Below, piece after piece: positions 42,501 to 48,963 of a stretch of 49,525 bases of DNA. The DNA is from Pelagophyceae sp. CCMP2097 (lineage: Eukaryota; Sar; Pelagophyceae). A model generated the notes under the pieces. That model made no database searches and was not told the origin of the DNA. It saw only the letters and a program-made list of their open reading frames with translations. The DNA lies in contig MU657204.1 in NCBI GenBank assembly GCA_026770575.1, positions 194,015-243,539 of the forward strand. Reading direction: 5' to 3'. Numbering within the stretch: the first letter of the stretch is position 1; every line of letters begins with the position of its first letter. The position numbers and the translations under genes are program-made.

Positions 42501-45500
42501 ATAGGAACAACCCACGACGATCATCGCGCACTCGCTGAACACGCCGGACTACAAGCGCGCCCTTCGAGCGCACTTGGACAACCATTTAATTTCAAGGGCC
42601 GCGGCGGCGGAACCGTTGGCGCAGACTTTGGAGCTTCAGCTGATATCGCCGCAGCAAACGCACGTCCGCCACAGATTCGCCGACGTCGACGACCAGGGCG
42701 GTGTCCTCTGCAAGTTCGTCTGCCAGGTGCGTGCGTGTCGAAGTGGCGCCTGTGCCGCATTGAGTATTCATGAATATCATCGTTCATAATACGAATCAAG
42801 AAGAAGAATTCATATGAATTCAAATCGCTCCGAATTCATCACTACCAGGCGTACTGGGCCACGCAGTTCGCCGCGGTGCGGTCGGCGTACTGCGGCGGCG
42901 ACGGCGACGGCGACTATCTGAAGTCGCTGGCGACGGCCCAGCCGTGGAACGCCCAGGGCGGTACGTGGCAATTTTTAACTTTTAGCTTTTAACTTTTTAA
43001 TAAAACTTTCCAATTCATTATTATTTGGAACCCCCGCATGGAACCCCGGCAGGCAAGTCGGGCGCCACGTTCCTCAAATCGGCCGACGGGCGTTTCGTGT
43101 GCAAGCAGATCACGAGGTCCGTCTGCCGATTTCTTCCCTTGTCGTATTCTCCTTCGAATTGCTCTCGTATTTTCAAAATCGTGTTTTCAAAATCGTGTTT
43201 TCAAAATCGTGTTTTCAGGACGGAATTGCAAATGTTCCTCGAGTACGCCCCGCAGTATTTCGAGTACCTCTCCAAGACGCTCTTCCACGGCCCGCGCAGC
43301 GTCAAAGCGGCAACCACGGCCCGAGGAAGCGGGTCCCCGATGCCGATTCCACTGCTCCCCCGAAAAGGGACCCGTCCCGCTCGTCGCGCCCCGACGCATC
43401 CCGCCAGACGGCTCGCCGGGACCCTCGCAGGCGGCCAAATTCGAAAGAAAGTCGCTTCTCGCAGCCCCTCGAGACGGGCGGTCTCCACTGCGGGGCCCTC
43501 TATGGGCCCTCGAGACGCTTTCTCACAGCCCCTCGAGGCGGTTTACTGTGCAGGTCCCTCTATGGTCTCTCTTGGCAGGTCCCTCTTTGACGAGTTCTCT
43601 TGACGGGTCCCTCTCGACGGCCCCTCTACGGCCCTTCTCTTTCTACGGGACCCCCCTTGACGGTCCCTCGATACCTGTCCGACTAGACGGTCCCTCTAGA
43701 TGGGTCCCACTAGACGGGTGCTTCTTCACGGGTCCCACTAGACGGATGCCCCTTGACATCCTTTTATTTTCCCTCTCGACGGGACCCCTTTAGACCGTCT
43801 TTACGGTCCCTCTAGACGGGTCCATCTAGACGGGTCCATCTAGACGGGTCCATCTAGACGGGTCCTCAATATGGGCCCCTCCGTGCTCTCTCAGGCCCCT
43901 CTTTGACGGGTCTCTCCATGGTCCTTCTCGAGGGTCCTTCTCTACGCCCCCCCTCAACACGGCCCCTCTTGACGGGCCTCTTTAGGTGGTCACTCTTGAC
44001 AGCCCCTCTCGGCAGGTCTCGATCGACGGTCAGAAGTCGACGGGTCCCTCGGGACATTCTCTCAGGGCGGGTCTCTCTCGACGGTCTCGACGGTGCTCTC
44101 GACGGGTCCCTCTCTTAGAGTCACTCGAGATGGCTCTCCGGGTCCCTCGTCTACGGGTCCCTCTCGACGTGTTCCTCGAGGCGGGTCCCCGCGAGACGGC
44201 CCCTCTTGGCGCGTCCTTCTCCCGCCTTTTTCTACAGGTCCCTCTTTACGCGTCTCCCTATGCGGCCCCTCTCTAGACGGGCCTCGAGGCGGCTCGACAA
44301 GTCGATCTGGAAGGTCCCTTGAGACGGCTCTTGAAGGGTCCTTCATCACGGTCCCTCATCACGGTCCCTCTTTACGGTCCATTGAGACGCCCCCCGCGAG
44401 ACGGCCCCTCGGCCCCTTCTGTGGTCTCTTTCTACGGGTCCCTCTTTACGAGTCCCCCGAGACGGCCCCTCGACGGCCCCTCTATACGGGCCCCTCTCGA
44501 CGGTCTCTCTCGACGGATCTCTCTCTCTCGAAGGGTCCGACGGCTCTCTGGAGGGTCACTCTCGACGGGCCCCTCTCGACGGTCCCTCTCGACGGTCCCT
44601 TTTGACAGCCTCTCTAGACGGGTCTTGGCAGATGGATCTCGAAGGGTCGGTCGAGATGGCTCGAGAAGGGTCCCTGCAGATACGGGCCCCTCTAGACCTG
44701 TTCCTCGAGACGCGTCCCGCGAGACGGTTTGACGGGTCTCTCGATGGCCTCTCTCGCCGCGTCGCTCTTATACGGCTCTCAAAGGGCCCCTGCAGGCGCC
44801 CTACACGGCTTCTCTGTGCTCGAGCCTCTCGAGACGCGAGGCGGGTCCCTCTGTGCTCCAGAGCGTCTCGAGGCTGCCCTTTGAAACGGGCCCTCAAGAG
44901 CCTCTCCGACGTATCCTCGATGCGGTCCCTCGAGGACGGGTCCCGCGAGACGATGTTTCGATGACGGTCCCTTCGATGACGGTCCCTGCTCGACAAGCCC
45001 CTCGACGTGCCCCTTTTCACGGGCGCTTGATACGGGCCCCACTACGGTCCTCTCTACGGGTCCCTCGAGACGGGCCGAGGACGTCCATCGAGACTGCGGG
45101 GTCCATCAAGACTGCGCCTCTTTCGAGACGGAGCGGCCCTCTACCTTTTCGAGACGGAGCCTACATCTCGACGCGCCGCCCCCGGTCATAGATGCCGCCC
45201 CCACGCCTCCTCTAGGCGCAGCGAGCCTGCTGGTCAAGGTGCTCGGCGTACGACTGCCGCGTCGGCGAAGGCGCGGGTTTTCAGAGAGCCCCCTTTGCTT
45301 CGCAATCCCGAGAAGTTTGGATTTGATAGGTGTACCAAATCGGGAGCCACAACCGCATCACGGGCAAGCGCGTCATGGAGCAGGTGGTGGTCATGGAGAA
45401 CCTTTTTCACGAACGGCGCATTTCTCGCGCTTTTGACTTGAAAGGGTCGACGCGGAGCAGGTACACGCACGTCTCCAAGCCACCCGCCGACGGCGCGATT

Positions 45501-47341
45501 TTGAAACCCGACGCGGCGGCGTCCAACGCGGCGTCCAACGGGGCGTCGCCGGGGGCGGCGGCGGTGTCTTTGGACGACCGAGCGGCGGAGGTGCGTGGCC
45601 GGCGTCCCTCGGACTGGATACCTTTCAACTGCCTCGAAATTCGAGACGGTCCCTTAAGACGGTCCCTTTAGACGGCCCCTCGAGACAACCCCTCGAGACT
45701 GCCCCTTTCGACGGCCATTCAAAACGGCCCCTCAAGACGGCCCCTCGAGACGGCCCCTCGAGACTGCCCCTTTCGACGGCCATTTGAAACGGCGCCTTAA
45801 GACGGCCCCTCGAGAGGCTCGGACGGTCGCTTGGGCGGTCGCTTGGGCGGTCGCTTGGGCGGTCTTTGGACACTTCATTTGAGGATCCCTCGACGGGCCC
45901 TCTGTGACCGTCGCTTTGACGGCGGCCCCTCGACGGTTCCTTGAACGGTCACTCGGCTGCCGGCCCCTCGACTGCAGCCTCTCTGGGACGTCCCCTGGAC
46001 GGTCGCTCGGACGGTCGCTCGGACGGTCGCTCGGACGGTCGCTCGGGCGGGCCCTCGGACGGTCGTCCGGGCGGGCCCTCGGACGGTCGCTTGGACGGTC
46101 GCTTGGACGGTCCCTCGGACGATCCCTTGGGCGGTCCTTTGGACAGTTCCTTTTGACAGTTCCATTGGAGGGTCCCTTGGAGGGCCCCTCGACGGTCCCT
46201 CTGCGACGGTTCCGTAGACGGTCCCCTTGACGGTCCTTTCGACCGATCCCTTGGACAGTCCCTCGACGGTCCCTCGCCGACCCCCTTTGCGGCGGTCCCG
46301 TCTAGGGTCCCTCGGACGGTCCCTTGGCATCCCCCAGACGAGGAGCCGTCAAGGGGCCCCGTAAGGGCCCGAACACGGGCATCTTGCAAGGACCTTGCGT
46401 GGGGGCTTGATAGGCCCTTGAAAGAGGCCTCGTGAGTGACTACGCGGAGGCCTTGCAATTCGCTGGGAAAGAGGCCTTGCAGTGGCCCGTCCGGAGAGCT
46501 TTTCAATTTGTACCGCACCCTCGGGTCGCGGTTTTGTCGAGATACGAAACGCGTCTTCTCGGGTCGGGTTCGGGCCCAGGCCAGACCCGCTCAAAGACGG
46601 GTCGGCCAAACCGCGCAGACTCGGCAAACGCGACCCGCGGGTCTCCAGGGCAAGCCCTTTACCCGTCCCTGCTCCTGCCTTCGGGGAGAATCGGGGCCTC
46701 GTAGGACCGTCGTAGGCGGCCGGCGCGATAGTGGACGACGACGAACCGGACTGCGGCGCGGACGTGCCGGTGCTTCTGGATGAGAACTTTACGGAAGCTT
46801 GCAACGGTCGCCCTTTCCCGCTGCGCGACGTGGCAAAAATGAGGTTCGACGCAGCGGTGAGCAATGATACTGCCTTCCTGTCGGCGATCAACGTCGTGGA
46901 TTATAGCATTCTGGCGGGCTTTGACGAGACTCGAGGTGAGCGCCGCAAATGCGCATGGGAATCGCACACTCGAGGGATATGAATGAAAACCCGCGGCGGA
47001 AGCCACAGGAATATGAATGAAAACCCGGCCTCAGGTGAGGTGGTTTGCGGCGTGATCGACTACTTTCGTCAATACGATATGGCGAAGAAGATGGAACGAA
47101 TGGGCAAGTCGGTCGGTATGATAGCGGGGCAGGCTGAACCGACGGTGCGTGCGCGAGCGTCGAAGTTTGTGTTTATTTGGGACACTGCTTTTGCCGACGC
47201 GGGTTTTCGCAGGTCATCCAGCCGCCCAACTACCGCCAGCGCTTCCGCGCGGCGATGGAGCGGTATTTCATGACCGTTCCAGATTCGTGGACGCTTTTCC
47301 GCGCGCCCGGCAAGCAGCACGAGCCGCGGGGCCTCCTGTAA
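23979..47341 (+). CDS. FAB1: FAB1/PIKfyve-type phosphatidylinositol 3-phosphate 5-kinase (whole gene)
   Basis: About 28 exons spread over 23.4 kb encode roughly 1,700 residues in the diagnostic FAB1/PIKfyve order: FYVE zinc finger, CCT/TCP-1 chaperonin-like domain, cysteine-rich conserved region, variable acidic linker, PIPK catalytic domain. The enzyme phosphorylates PI3P at the 5 position to make PI(3,5)P2 on endosomal and vacuolar membranes, recruited by FYVE binding to PI3P and scaffolded by VAC14 and FIG4. The ATG at 23979 is chosen because its 28 codons splice in phase 0 into the exon leading to the FYVE finger. The TAA at 47339-47341 closes the last kinase exon. Introns, about 18 kb in total, consist mostly of short GC-rich repeats. 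Most joins keep phase. Unresolved joins are those into 27729, 31634, 38309 and 45216. Family assignment is secure; individual exon ends are inferred. Confidence 0.9.
24544..26215 (+). repeat. FAB1 intron 3: 1.67 kb of degenerate GAGACGG repeats
   Basis: From about 24560 to 26190 almost every 12-15 bp contains GAGACGG, CTCGAGACGGCC or CTCGACGGTCC in the plus (sense) orientation. No exon was recognised inside. The intron splits the FYVE finger before its last CxxC. Confidence 0.8.
26216..26910 (+). CDS. FAB1: FAB1 exons 4-5: end of FYVE finger and start of chaperonin-like domain
   Basis: Exon 26216 to about 26455 starts VRACRQCHAQL, completing the FYVE finger with CxxC, then a Pro/Arg/Ala-rich linker. 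Exon 26626 to about 26910 starts APIVRIAGATDANAE and contains DHLARLVHKLLCDDF, VSNVDPNVRGGDGMDIRPYV and KIKTIPGG. This matches the conserved opening of the PIKfyve chaperonin domain (the V-x-P-D/N-V-R-x-G-D-x-MDIR-x-YVKIKxIPGG pattern). The donor near 26910 is uncertain: GGCG|GTGCCG fits the motif but not the phase of the next recognised exon. Confidence 0.85.
27010..27470. repeat. CTTGTCACAGGGACC repeats in a FAB1 intron
   Basis: Recurring words CTTGTCACAGGGACC, GGACCTCGTC and TTTCACAGGGAC with irregular spacing in the intron between 26910 and 27729. This family differs from the GAGACGG type but resembles the GTGACGAGGTCCCC units of the histidine kinase intron near 18350. Confidence 0.6.
27729..28338 (+). 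CDS. FAB1: FAB1 exons 6-7: chaperonin-like domain continued
   Basis: Exons 27729-27807 and 28255-28338, joined in phase 0. The first encodes CCYVDGLIFRKNVVHKLMAR. The join reads RRAPRVLLLSGAVEFQRG, followed by LASKLASFETLLEQ, aligning with the family motif of a 'G-V-x-F-x-KNVxHKxM' segment followed by 'PRILLLxGxLEYQR'. The donors are GTGCAA and GTGCGT and the acceptors CCTAG and TCTAG. Confidence 0.85.
27860..28015. repeat. Tandem duplication of a 74 bp segment (period 82 bp) in a FAB1 intron
   Basis: 27860-27933 and 27942-28015 are nearly identical, running from AATATTCACGTGTACGACGC to GTAGAAACGTGAACG. Directly after comes a tRNA-like B-box on the minus strand (GCGAGTTCGAGCCC, about 28017-28032) within a moderately AT-rich stretch unlike the surrounding intron. 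This may be a SINE-like insertion with a duplicated end. The intron is bounded by exons at 27807 and 28255. Confidence 0.55.
28339..29979 (+). other. FAB1 intron of 1.64 kb, repeat-rich, no exon seen
   Basis: Filled with GGGCCCTTGC, CTCGCAAGG and GGGCCTCGC words and with a GGGACTTGTTTC repeat at its start (28365-28410). A 598-codon plus-strand frame crosses the whole intron (28319-30115), but it is arginine/serine/proline/glycine-rich without domains and overlaps a long minus-strand frame. Near its 3' end lies a run of about 20 A (29873-29892). Confidence 0.6.
29980..30554 (+). CDS. FAB1: FAB1 exons 8-9: chaperonin-like domain core
   Basis: Exon 29980-30387 (136 codons) contains YTEILVSKLARCRPDVLMVG, AAVSRRAQEFLHGHEIVVLQ and NVKSSLLARVARMTGATIL, the apical part of the PIKfyve CCT domain. 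It then continues into an Ala/Gly-rich tail. Exon 30450-30554 encodes NFAYLAGCPAALGCTLLLRG, then ESKAALRK, matching the family's 'F-x-GCPxxLGCTxLLRG' signature. The intron between them is only 62 bp. The following donor, GTGAAA, is in phase 0. Confidence 0.88.
30555..31414 (+). other. FAB1 intron of 0.86 kb with mixed repeats
   Basis: Lies between exons ending at 30554 and starting at 31415. The left part is not obviously repetitive. 30940-31260 holds CTCGACGATCC and CTCGAGACGTCTCGAGAC words, some in the antisense sense. No exon was recognised. Confidence 0.5.
31415..32014 (+). CDS. FAB1: FAB1 exons 10-11: end of chaperonin domain
   Basis: Exon 10 starts at 31415 (VKRVVRFALAAA) and continues the previous exon's ALRK, as in the family's 'KKVKRVVxFAxxAAYHLxLE'. 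Exon 31634-32014 supplies YHLRLEVAYLHDSGAELPDA, a Ser/Ala insertion, HQQLLVSTVWMASS and IPFYTPQDVCLGKFLFE. The end of exon 10 is unclear. A perfect protein join would need a GC donor at about 31450, since the nearest GT donor gives another phase. Exon 11 ends at GA|GTGCGC in phase 2. Confidence 0.8.
32150..32762 (+). CDS. FAB1: FAB1 exons 12-13: cysteine-rich conserved region, first half
   Basis: Exon 32150-32437 encodes CFSTDFKLAATERKSVQQLF, then HHRRGRLTFSVLKLEPGLP, and ends ILMW plus two bases. Exon 32670-32762 starts YCKRCARIVTPLAALSEESW and KMSFGKFLEI. The phase-2 join gives ILMWSYCKRC. This corresponds to the FAB1 'F-x-H-x-x-GxL' and 'W-x-x-CxxC...P...LS.ES...SFxKxLE' motifs. The Cys pair found before the His motif in animal proteins is mostly absent here. 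Donors are GTAACG and GTAAAA. Confidence 0.85.
32763..34762 (+). repeat. FAB1 intron of 2.0 kb, largest clean array of CTCGAGACGGCCC units
   Basis: From 32870 to 34385 the sequence is nearly all variants of CTCGAGACGGCCCC (12-15 bp), with G/A changes giving GAAACGGCGCC, GAGATGGCC and TTTAGACGG. The plus strand is the sense strand. A second small array of GGCCCCTCGAAAAA (14 bp, four copies) lies at 34580-34640, after a unique AT-rich stretch (34390-34560). No exon was found inside. Confidence 0.85.
34763..35385 (+). CDS. FAB1: FAB1 exons 14-15: cysteine-rich region, second half
   Basis: Exon 34763-34877 joins in phase 2 as LEISFYNKSARCRTGGCAH, then CVRDDHVRFFGCGALAARMD and YAE. This matches the family's 'FY...C....C.H.....FF....MxAxxxY' block, which probably binds zinc. 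Exon 35101-35385 continues VRTCLPFDAAFHARDVSRRH and a long alpha-helical stretch (AVAPLVRELNAVSQELQASA, then NLFEKQFSDAK) typical of the predicted helical part of this region. Confidence 0.85.
35386..36818 (+). repeat. FAB1 intron of 1.43 kb with CTCGACGGTCCC/GAGACGGTTCC repeats
   Basis: 35700-36260 carries sense-orientation units such as CCTCGAGACGGTTCCTCTCGACGG. 36260-36750 carries GGGCCCTTGCAAGG units. Near 35515-35575 a 26 bp stretch with GTCGTATCAGTGCCGCG is duplicated. No exon was recognised. Confidence 0.7.
36819..37144 (+). CDS. FAB1: FAB1 exons 16-17: helical linker
   Basis: Exon 36819-36937 (HDAETTYFAGAFRRDVYCRA, then TNWNARLAVVGAALSAVHER) joins in phase 2 to 37048-37144 (YQSPVLYSSAHEPSTRAAAA, then ELAFAAAQRPPP). 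The segment is helical and follows the conserved region. It has no named motif and is assigned to this gene by phase, GT-AG signals and position. The intron is 110 bp with donor GTGAGA. Confidence 0.7.
37145..38308 (+). repeat. FAB1 intron of about 1.16 kb with antisense-oriented GCCGTCTCGAGG repeats
   Basis: From about 37620 to 38045 the plus strand reads GGGGCCGTCTCGAGGCGCCG, so the GAGACGG unit lies on the antisense strand, opposite to most introns. On both sides (37220-37345 and 38065-38195) lies a related segment, GGGTTTGCCCTTCAACCCGC, with AACCCGCG and CGAAGGCGGGTCG. A third related copy is at about 46550-46660. No exon was recognised. Confidence 0.7.
38309..39204 (+). CDS. FAB1: FAB1 exons 18-19: acidic, Ser/Pro-rich variable linker
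   Basis: Exon from about 38309 (after CAACAG) to 39055 encodes about 249 residues: QIQEAVRPPALH, an acidic stretch (LDDDEF, DDETDTLEAP), Ser/Gly/Ala repeats, four SSFQE-type or NSSF motifs, a poly-Pro run and SPLRVHSPPPPPPHRS. This is the usual disordered link before the kinase domain, with many potential Ser/Thr phosphosites. Exon 39144-39204 adds FMGKDAPDADLWAVDLREIE, joined in phase 2 through donor GTACGT. The 5' join to 37144 does not keep phase, so one boundary is wrong or a small exon was missed. Confidence 0.7.
39205..42370 (+). repeat. Largest FAB1 intron, 3.17 kb, with sense and antisense repeat blocks
   Basis: Phase 0 is kept across it. 39560-40100 carries sense units (CCTCGAGACGGCCCCTC). 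40380-41260 carries antisense units (GGGACCGTCTCCGGGCCC). 41480-42360 is less regular. Long frames here (570 codons at 39857-41569 on plus, and others on minus) are repeat translations rich in Arg, Pro, Gly and Ser. No exon was recognised, although a small one could be hidden. Confidence 0.7.
42371..43260 (+). CDS. FAB1: FAB1 exons 20-24: N-lobe of the PIPK catalytic domain
   Basis: Exons are 42371-42427, 42505-42726, 42849-42960, 43053-43116 and 43219 to about 43300. All joins between them keep phase. They encode EVGGRGDVLLAYE then EQPTTIIAHSLN (the family's 'EPSSIIAYxL'), HVRHRFADVDDQGGVLCKFV, AYWATQFAAVRSAY, then QGGKSGATFLKSADGRFVCK with the glycine-rich loop and the ATP-binding Lys, and TELQMFLEYAPQYFEYLSKT. 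The introns are short (77-122 bp) and AT-rich, unlike the others. The end of the last exon is uncertain. Confidence 0.9.
43480..45200 (+). repeat. FAB1 intron of about 1.9 kb with CTCGACGGGTCCCT repeats
   Basis: Units of 12-15 bp such as CCCTCTCGACGGGTCC and CTAGACGGGTCCA fill the intron, including four perfect copies of TCTAGACGGGTCCA (14 bp) at about 43807-43862. The orientation is sense. Phase does not close neatly onto the exon at 45216, so a boundary near 43300 is unresolved. Confidence 0.8.
45216..45590 (+). CDS. FAB1: FAB1 exons 25-26: PIPK catalytic core
   Basis: Exon 45216-45247 (AASLLVKVLG) joins in phase 0 to 45330-45590 (VYQIGSHNRITGKRVMEQVV, VMENLFHERRISRAFDLKGS, TRSRYTHV). These match 'L-x-K-I/V-LGxY-x-I' and the catalytic 'VMENLF...FDLKGSxRxR', where the DLKGS Asp and Lys are active-site residues. 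An Ala/Ser/Asn-rich insertion (DAAASNAASNGASPGAAAVS) follows. The donor is GTGCGT. Confidence 0.9.
45640..46350 (+). repeat. FAB1 intron of 1.1 kb with GGACGGTCGCTC and CTCGAGACGGCCCC repeats
   Basis: 45650-45815 has CCTCGAGACGGCCCC units. 45820-46150 has GGACGGTCGCTC and GCTTGGGCGGTC units of 12 bp, up to about ten in a row. 46150-46330 is GACGGTCCCTTGG. The orientation is sense. The intron ends at acceptor CGTAG (46715). Confidence 0.8.
46716..47341 (+). CDS. FAB1: FAB1 exons 27-29: end of the kinase domain and stop
   Basis: Exons are 46716-46935, 47035-47144 and 47213-47341, all joining in frame. They encode DVPVLLDENFTEACNGRPFP, FLSAINVVDYSILAGFDETR (the 'IDYSLLVG' motif with the metal-binding Asp), GEVVCGVIDYFRQYDMAKKM with the specificity (activation) loop ERMGKSVGMIAGQAEPT, and YRQRFRAAMERYFMTVPDSW. 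The stop TAA follows LFRAPGKQHEPRGLL. The introns are 99 and 68 bp. The core catalytic motifs are intact, so the kinase is probably active. Confidence 0.9.
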
Positions 47342-48004
47342 ACATCGCAATATGAGCCGCCACATGGGATCCCGTGAGTTGGATACGTTGCACCCCGTAA
47401 AGGGTGTATGGGACCCATACGCGACCCTGCTGTGTACTTTGGCAATTCATCCTGCGATGTGCTTTTCAGGGCGCATCCATCCTGGCCTAGCACGGGCCCG
47501 GACGAGGAGCTGCCTTGCGAGGGCGAGGGGCGCCCACAAGGGGAACAGACCGCCTTTTTGCAACTTCAATCCAAGGGCCCTTTTCGAGGCGCCTTGCAAA
47601 GGGTCTCCTCAGGGTCCCTGCCAGGATGAGTAATGCAGCCTCGTGCCAGGATTACAGCCCCCCCCCCCAACGCGACGCCGGCCCCATTGCTATCCTCTAA
47701 TCTTCGACGTTCCGCGTCTGCCAACAATGGTCTTGAGTCGAAGAGCCTCTCTTCGTTGCGTGTCCGTCGTTTTGGGGTGGTGTTAAGAAACACCGGCGGT
47801 TGTTGTTTTGAGCGAGGAACGTCCCTCGGCCGTCTCGGAGGAAGCTCCGCAGCGTCGTCGGCGCAGCAGATTTACTCCTCCGACTCCTTCCCCTTGGGCT
47901 TCTTCGTAGAAGTCGGCCAAAATATTGTATTTTAAAATTTAAAAGATTGACGAGTGGCTGTCGAGCATCCTAAGCAAATTGCGCTAGAATGCAAACCGTT
48001 TTCA
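47342..48004. other. Intergenic downstream of the FAB1-like gene
   Basis: No gene is supported. This contains the 3' flank of the kinase gene. An inverted repeat-like pair, CACATGGGATCC and GTATGGGACCCATACG, lies near 47362-47425. A C run (47658-47668) and GGGCCCTTTTCGAGGC words near 47575 recall the repeat families. No clear polyadenylation signal. Confidence 0.4.
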
Positions 48005-48197
48005 GTTACAGCAAATACAAACCGGCATCAGTAACGGCGAGGCCGCTGCGCGGCGTTTTCTTCCGATGCGCGTGCAGTACTTGCCCTGCTTGAGGTAGCG
48101 GCCGATGCGGCCGACTGGAAGCTGGAGGCCCGCCTTGGAGGCCCTGGCCGCCGCCCGTCTTGCCCTTGCCGCGGCCGCCCTTGCCCGTGCTAGACAT
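48005..48197 (-). pseudogene. Histone H2A pseudogene, frameshifted and truncated
   Basis: From ATG at 48197-48195 the frame reads [19 protein letters not shown], a normal H2A tail. A one-base shift near 48130 then moves the match to another frame, which reads [20 protein letters not shown] then [10 protein letters not shown], the canonical H2A alpha-1 region. After about 50 codons the similarity fades, apart from a possible decayed trace of the 'APVYLA' segment near 48010-48030. Normal H2A is about 125-135 residues, so the histone-fold core is missing. No paired H2B gene was seen on the other side. Confidence 0.75.
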
Positions 48198-48635
48198 GGT
48201 GTCGAAGTGTTTCTCGGTGAAGACGGGGAGTGCGAGGCGCGCGATGCTTCGTCGACGTGGAACGAGGCCGTGCGATATCGGCTGCTGCGCTCCAGAATCA
48301 CAAGGATCCTTTGACTCGAAATCGACGAGGCCGAGGCCGCGCGGGGATGGCTTACGCGACGCGTGTCGTGGAAGAGCATGGCGTGGACGAGCAGTGACAA
48401 TGACTCCACCAGAGCTGAAGCAGATTTCCGTCTGAAAAGGGGACGCCGCGCATACCTGGCGGAAGGAGGAAGTCGGACAAGGGCGCGGTCCTAAGACACA
48501 AAGGATTTCACGCCACTCTCGAGGCTCATTGTCATTGCGCGTCGGCCTAGACTCTCGAAGAACACCGACAATGAATTCAAAGAATTATGGGGGATATTCA
48601 AATTCTGGTGGATTTACCACTCAGCTCTCCAGTGC
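48198..48635. other. Intergenic, no supported gene
   Basis: Upstream of the H2A pseudogene. The 48002-48409 minus-strand frame continues here without histone or other similarity. GC content falls sharply after 48540. Confidence 0.4.
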
Positions 48636-48963
48636 TACAGCAGTTCCCACTTAATTTCGAAGAGTCCAAAAACCAAAAGCATCGGCCAAAAGCATCGGCC
48701 AAAAGCAAAAATTCAATATCCAAAACCAGAGATGTTAAAATCTCAATAAGGCAGATATTTAAAGATTCAATAAAATCCCAAAAGTCTTATTTTTTCGATT
48801 TATGCTCAAAAAATGAAAAATAGATTTGATAAAATCCTAAATATCCGCCTTATTGAGATTTTGACATGCCTTTGGTTTTGGATATTGGATTTTTGCTTTT
48901 GCTTTTGCTTTTGGCCGATGCTTTTGGTTTTGGACTTTCGGAAATAAAGTGGGAACTGCTGTA
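48636..48963. mobile_element. Large fold-back element, arms of about 130 bp
   Basis: Left arm 48636-48767 and right arm 48828-48963 are inverted copies with roughly 90% identity. The ends TACAGCAGTTCCCAC and GTGGGAACTGCTGTA match exactly, and inner segments such as AAAATCTCAATAAGGC and GCCTTATTGAGATTTT also match. Both arms carry a CCAAAAGCATCGGCCAAAAG microsatellite whose copy number differs between arms. The loop is about 60 bp and AT-rich. There is no coding capacity. Structure fits a fold-back transposon or large MITE. Confidence 0.75.
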
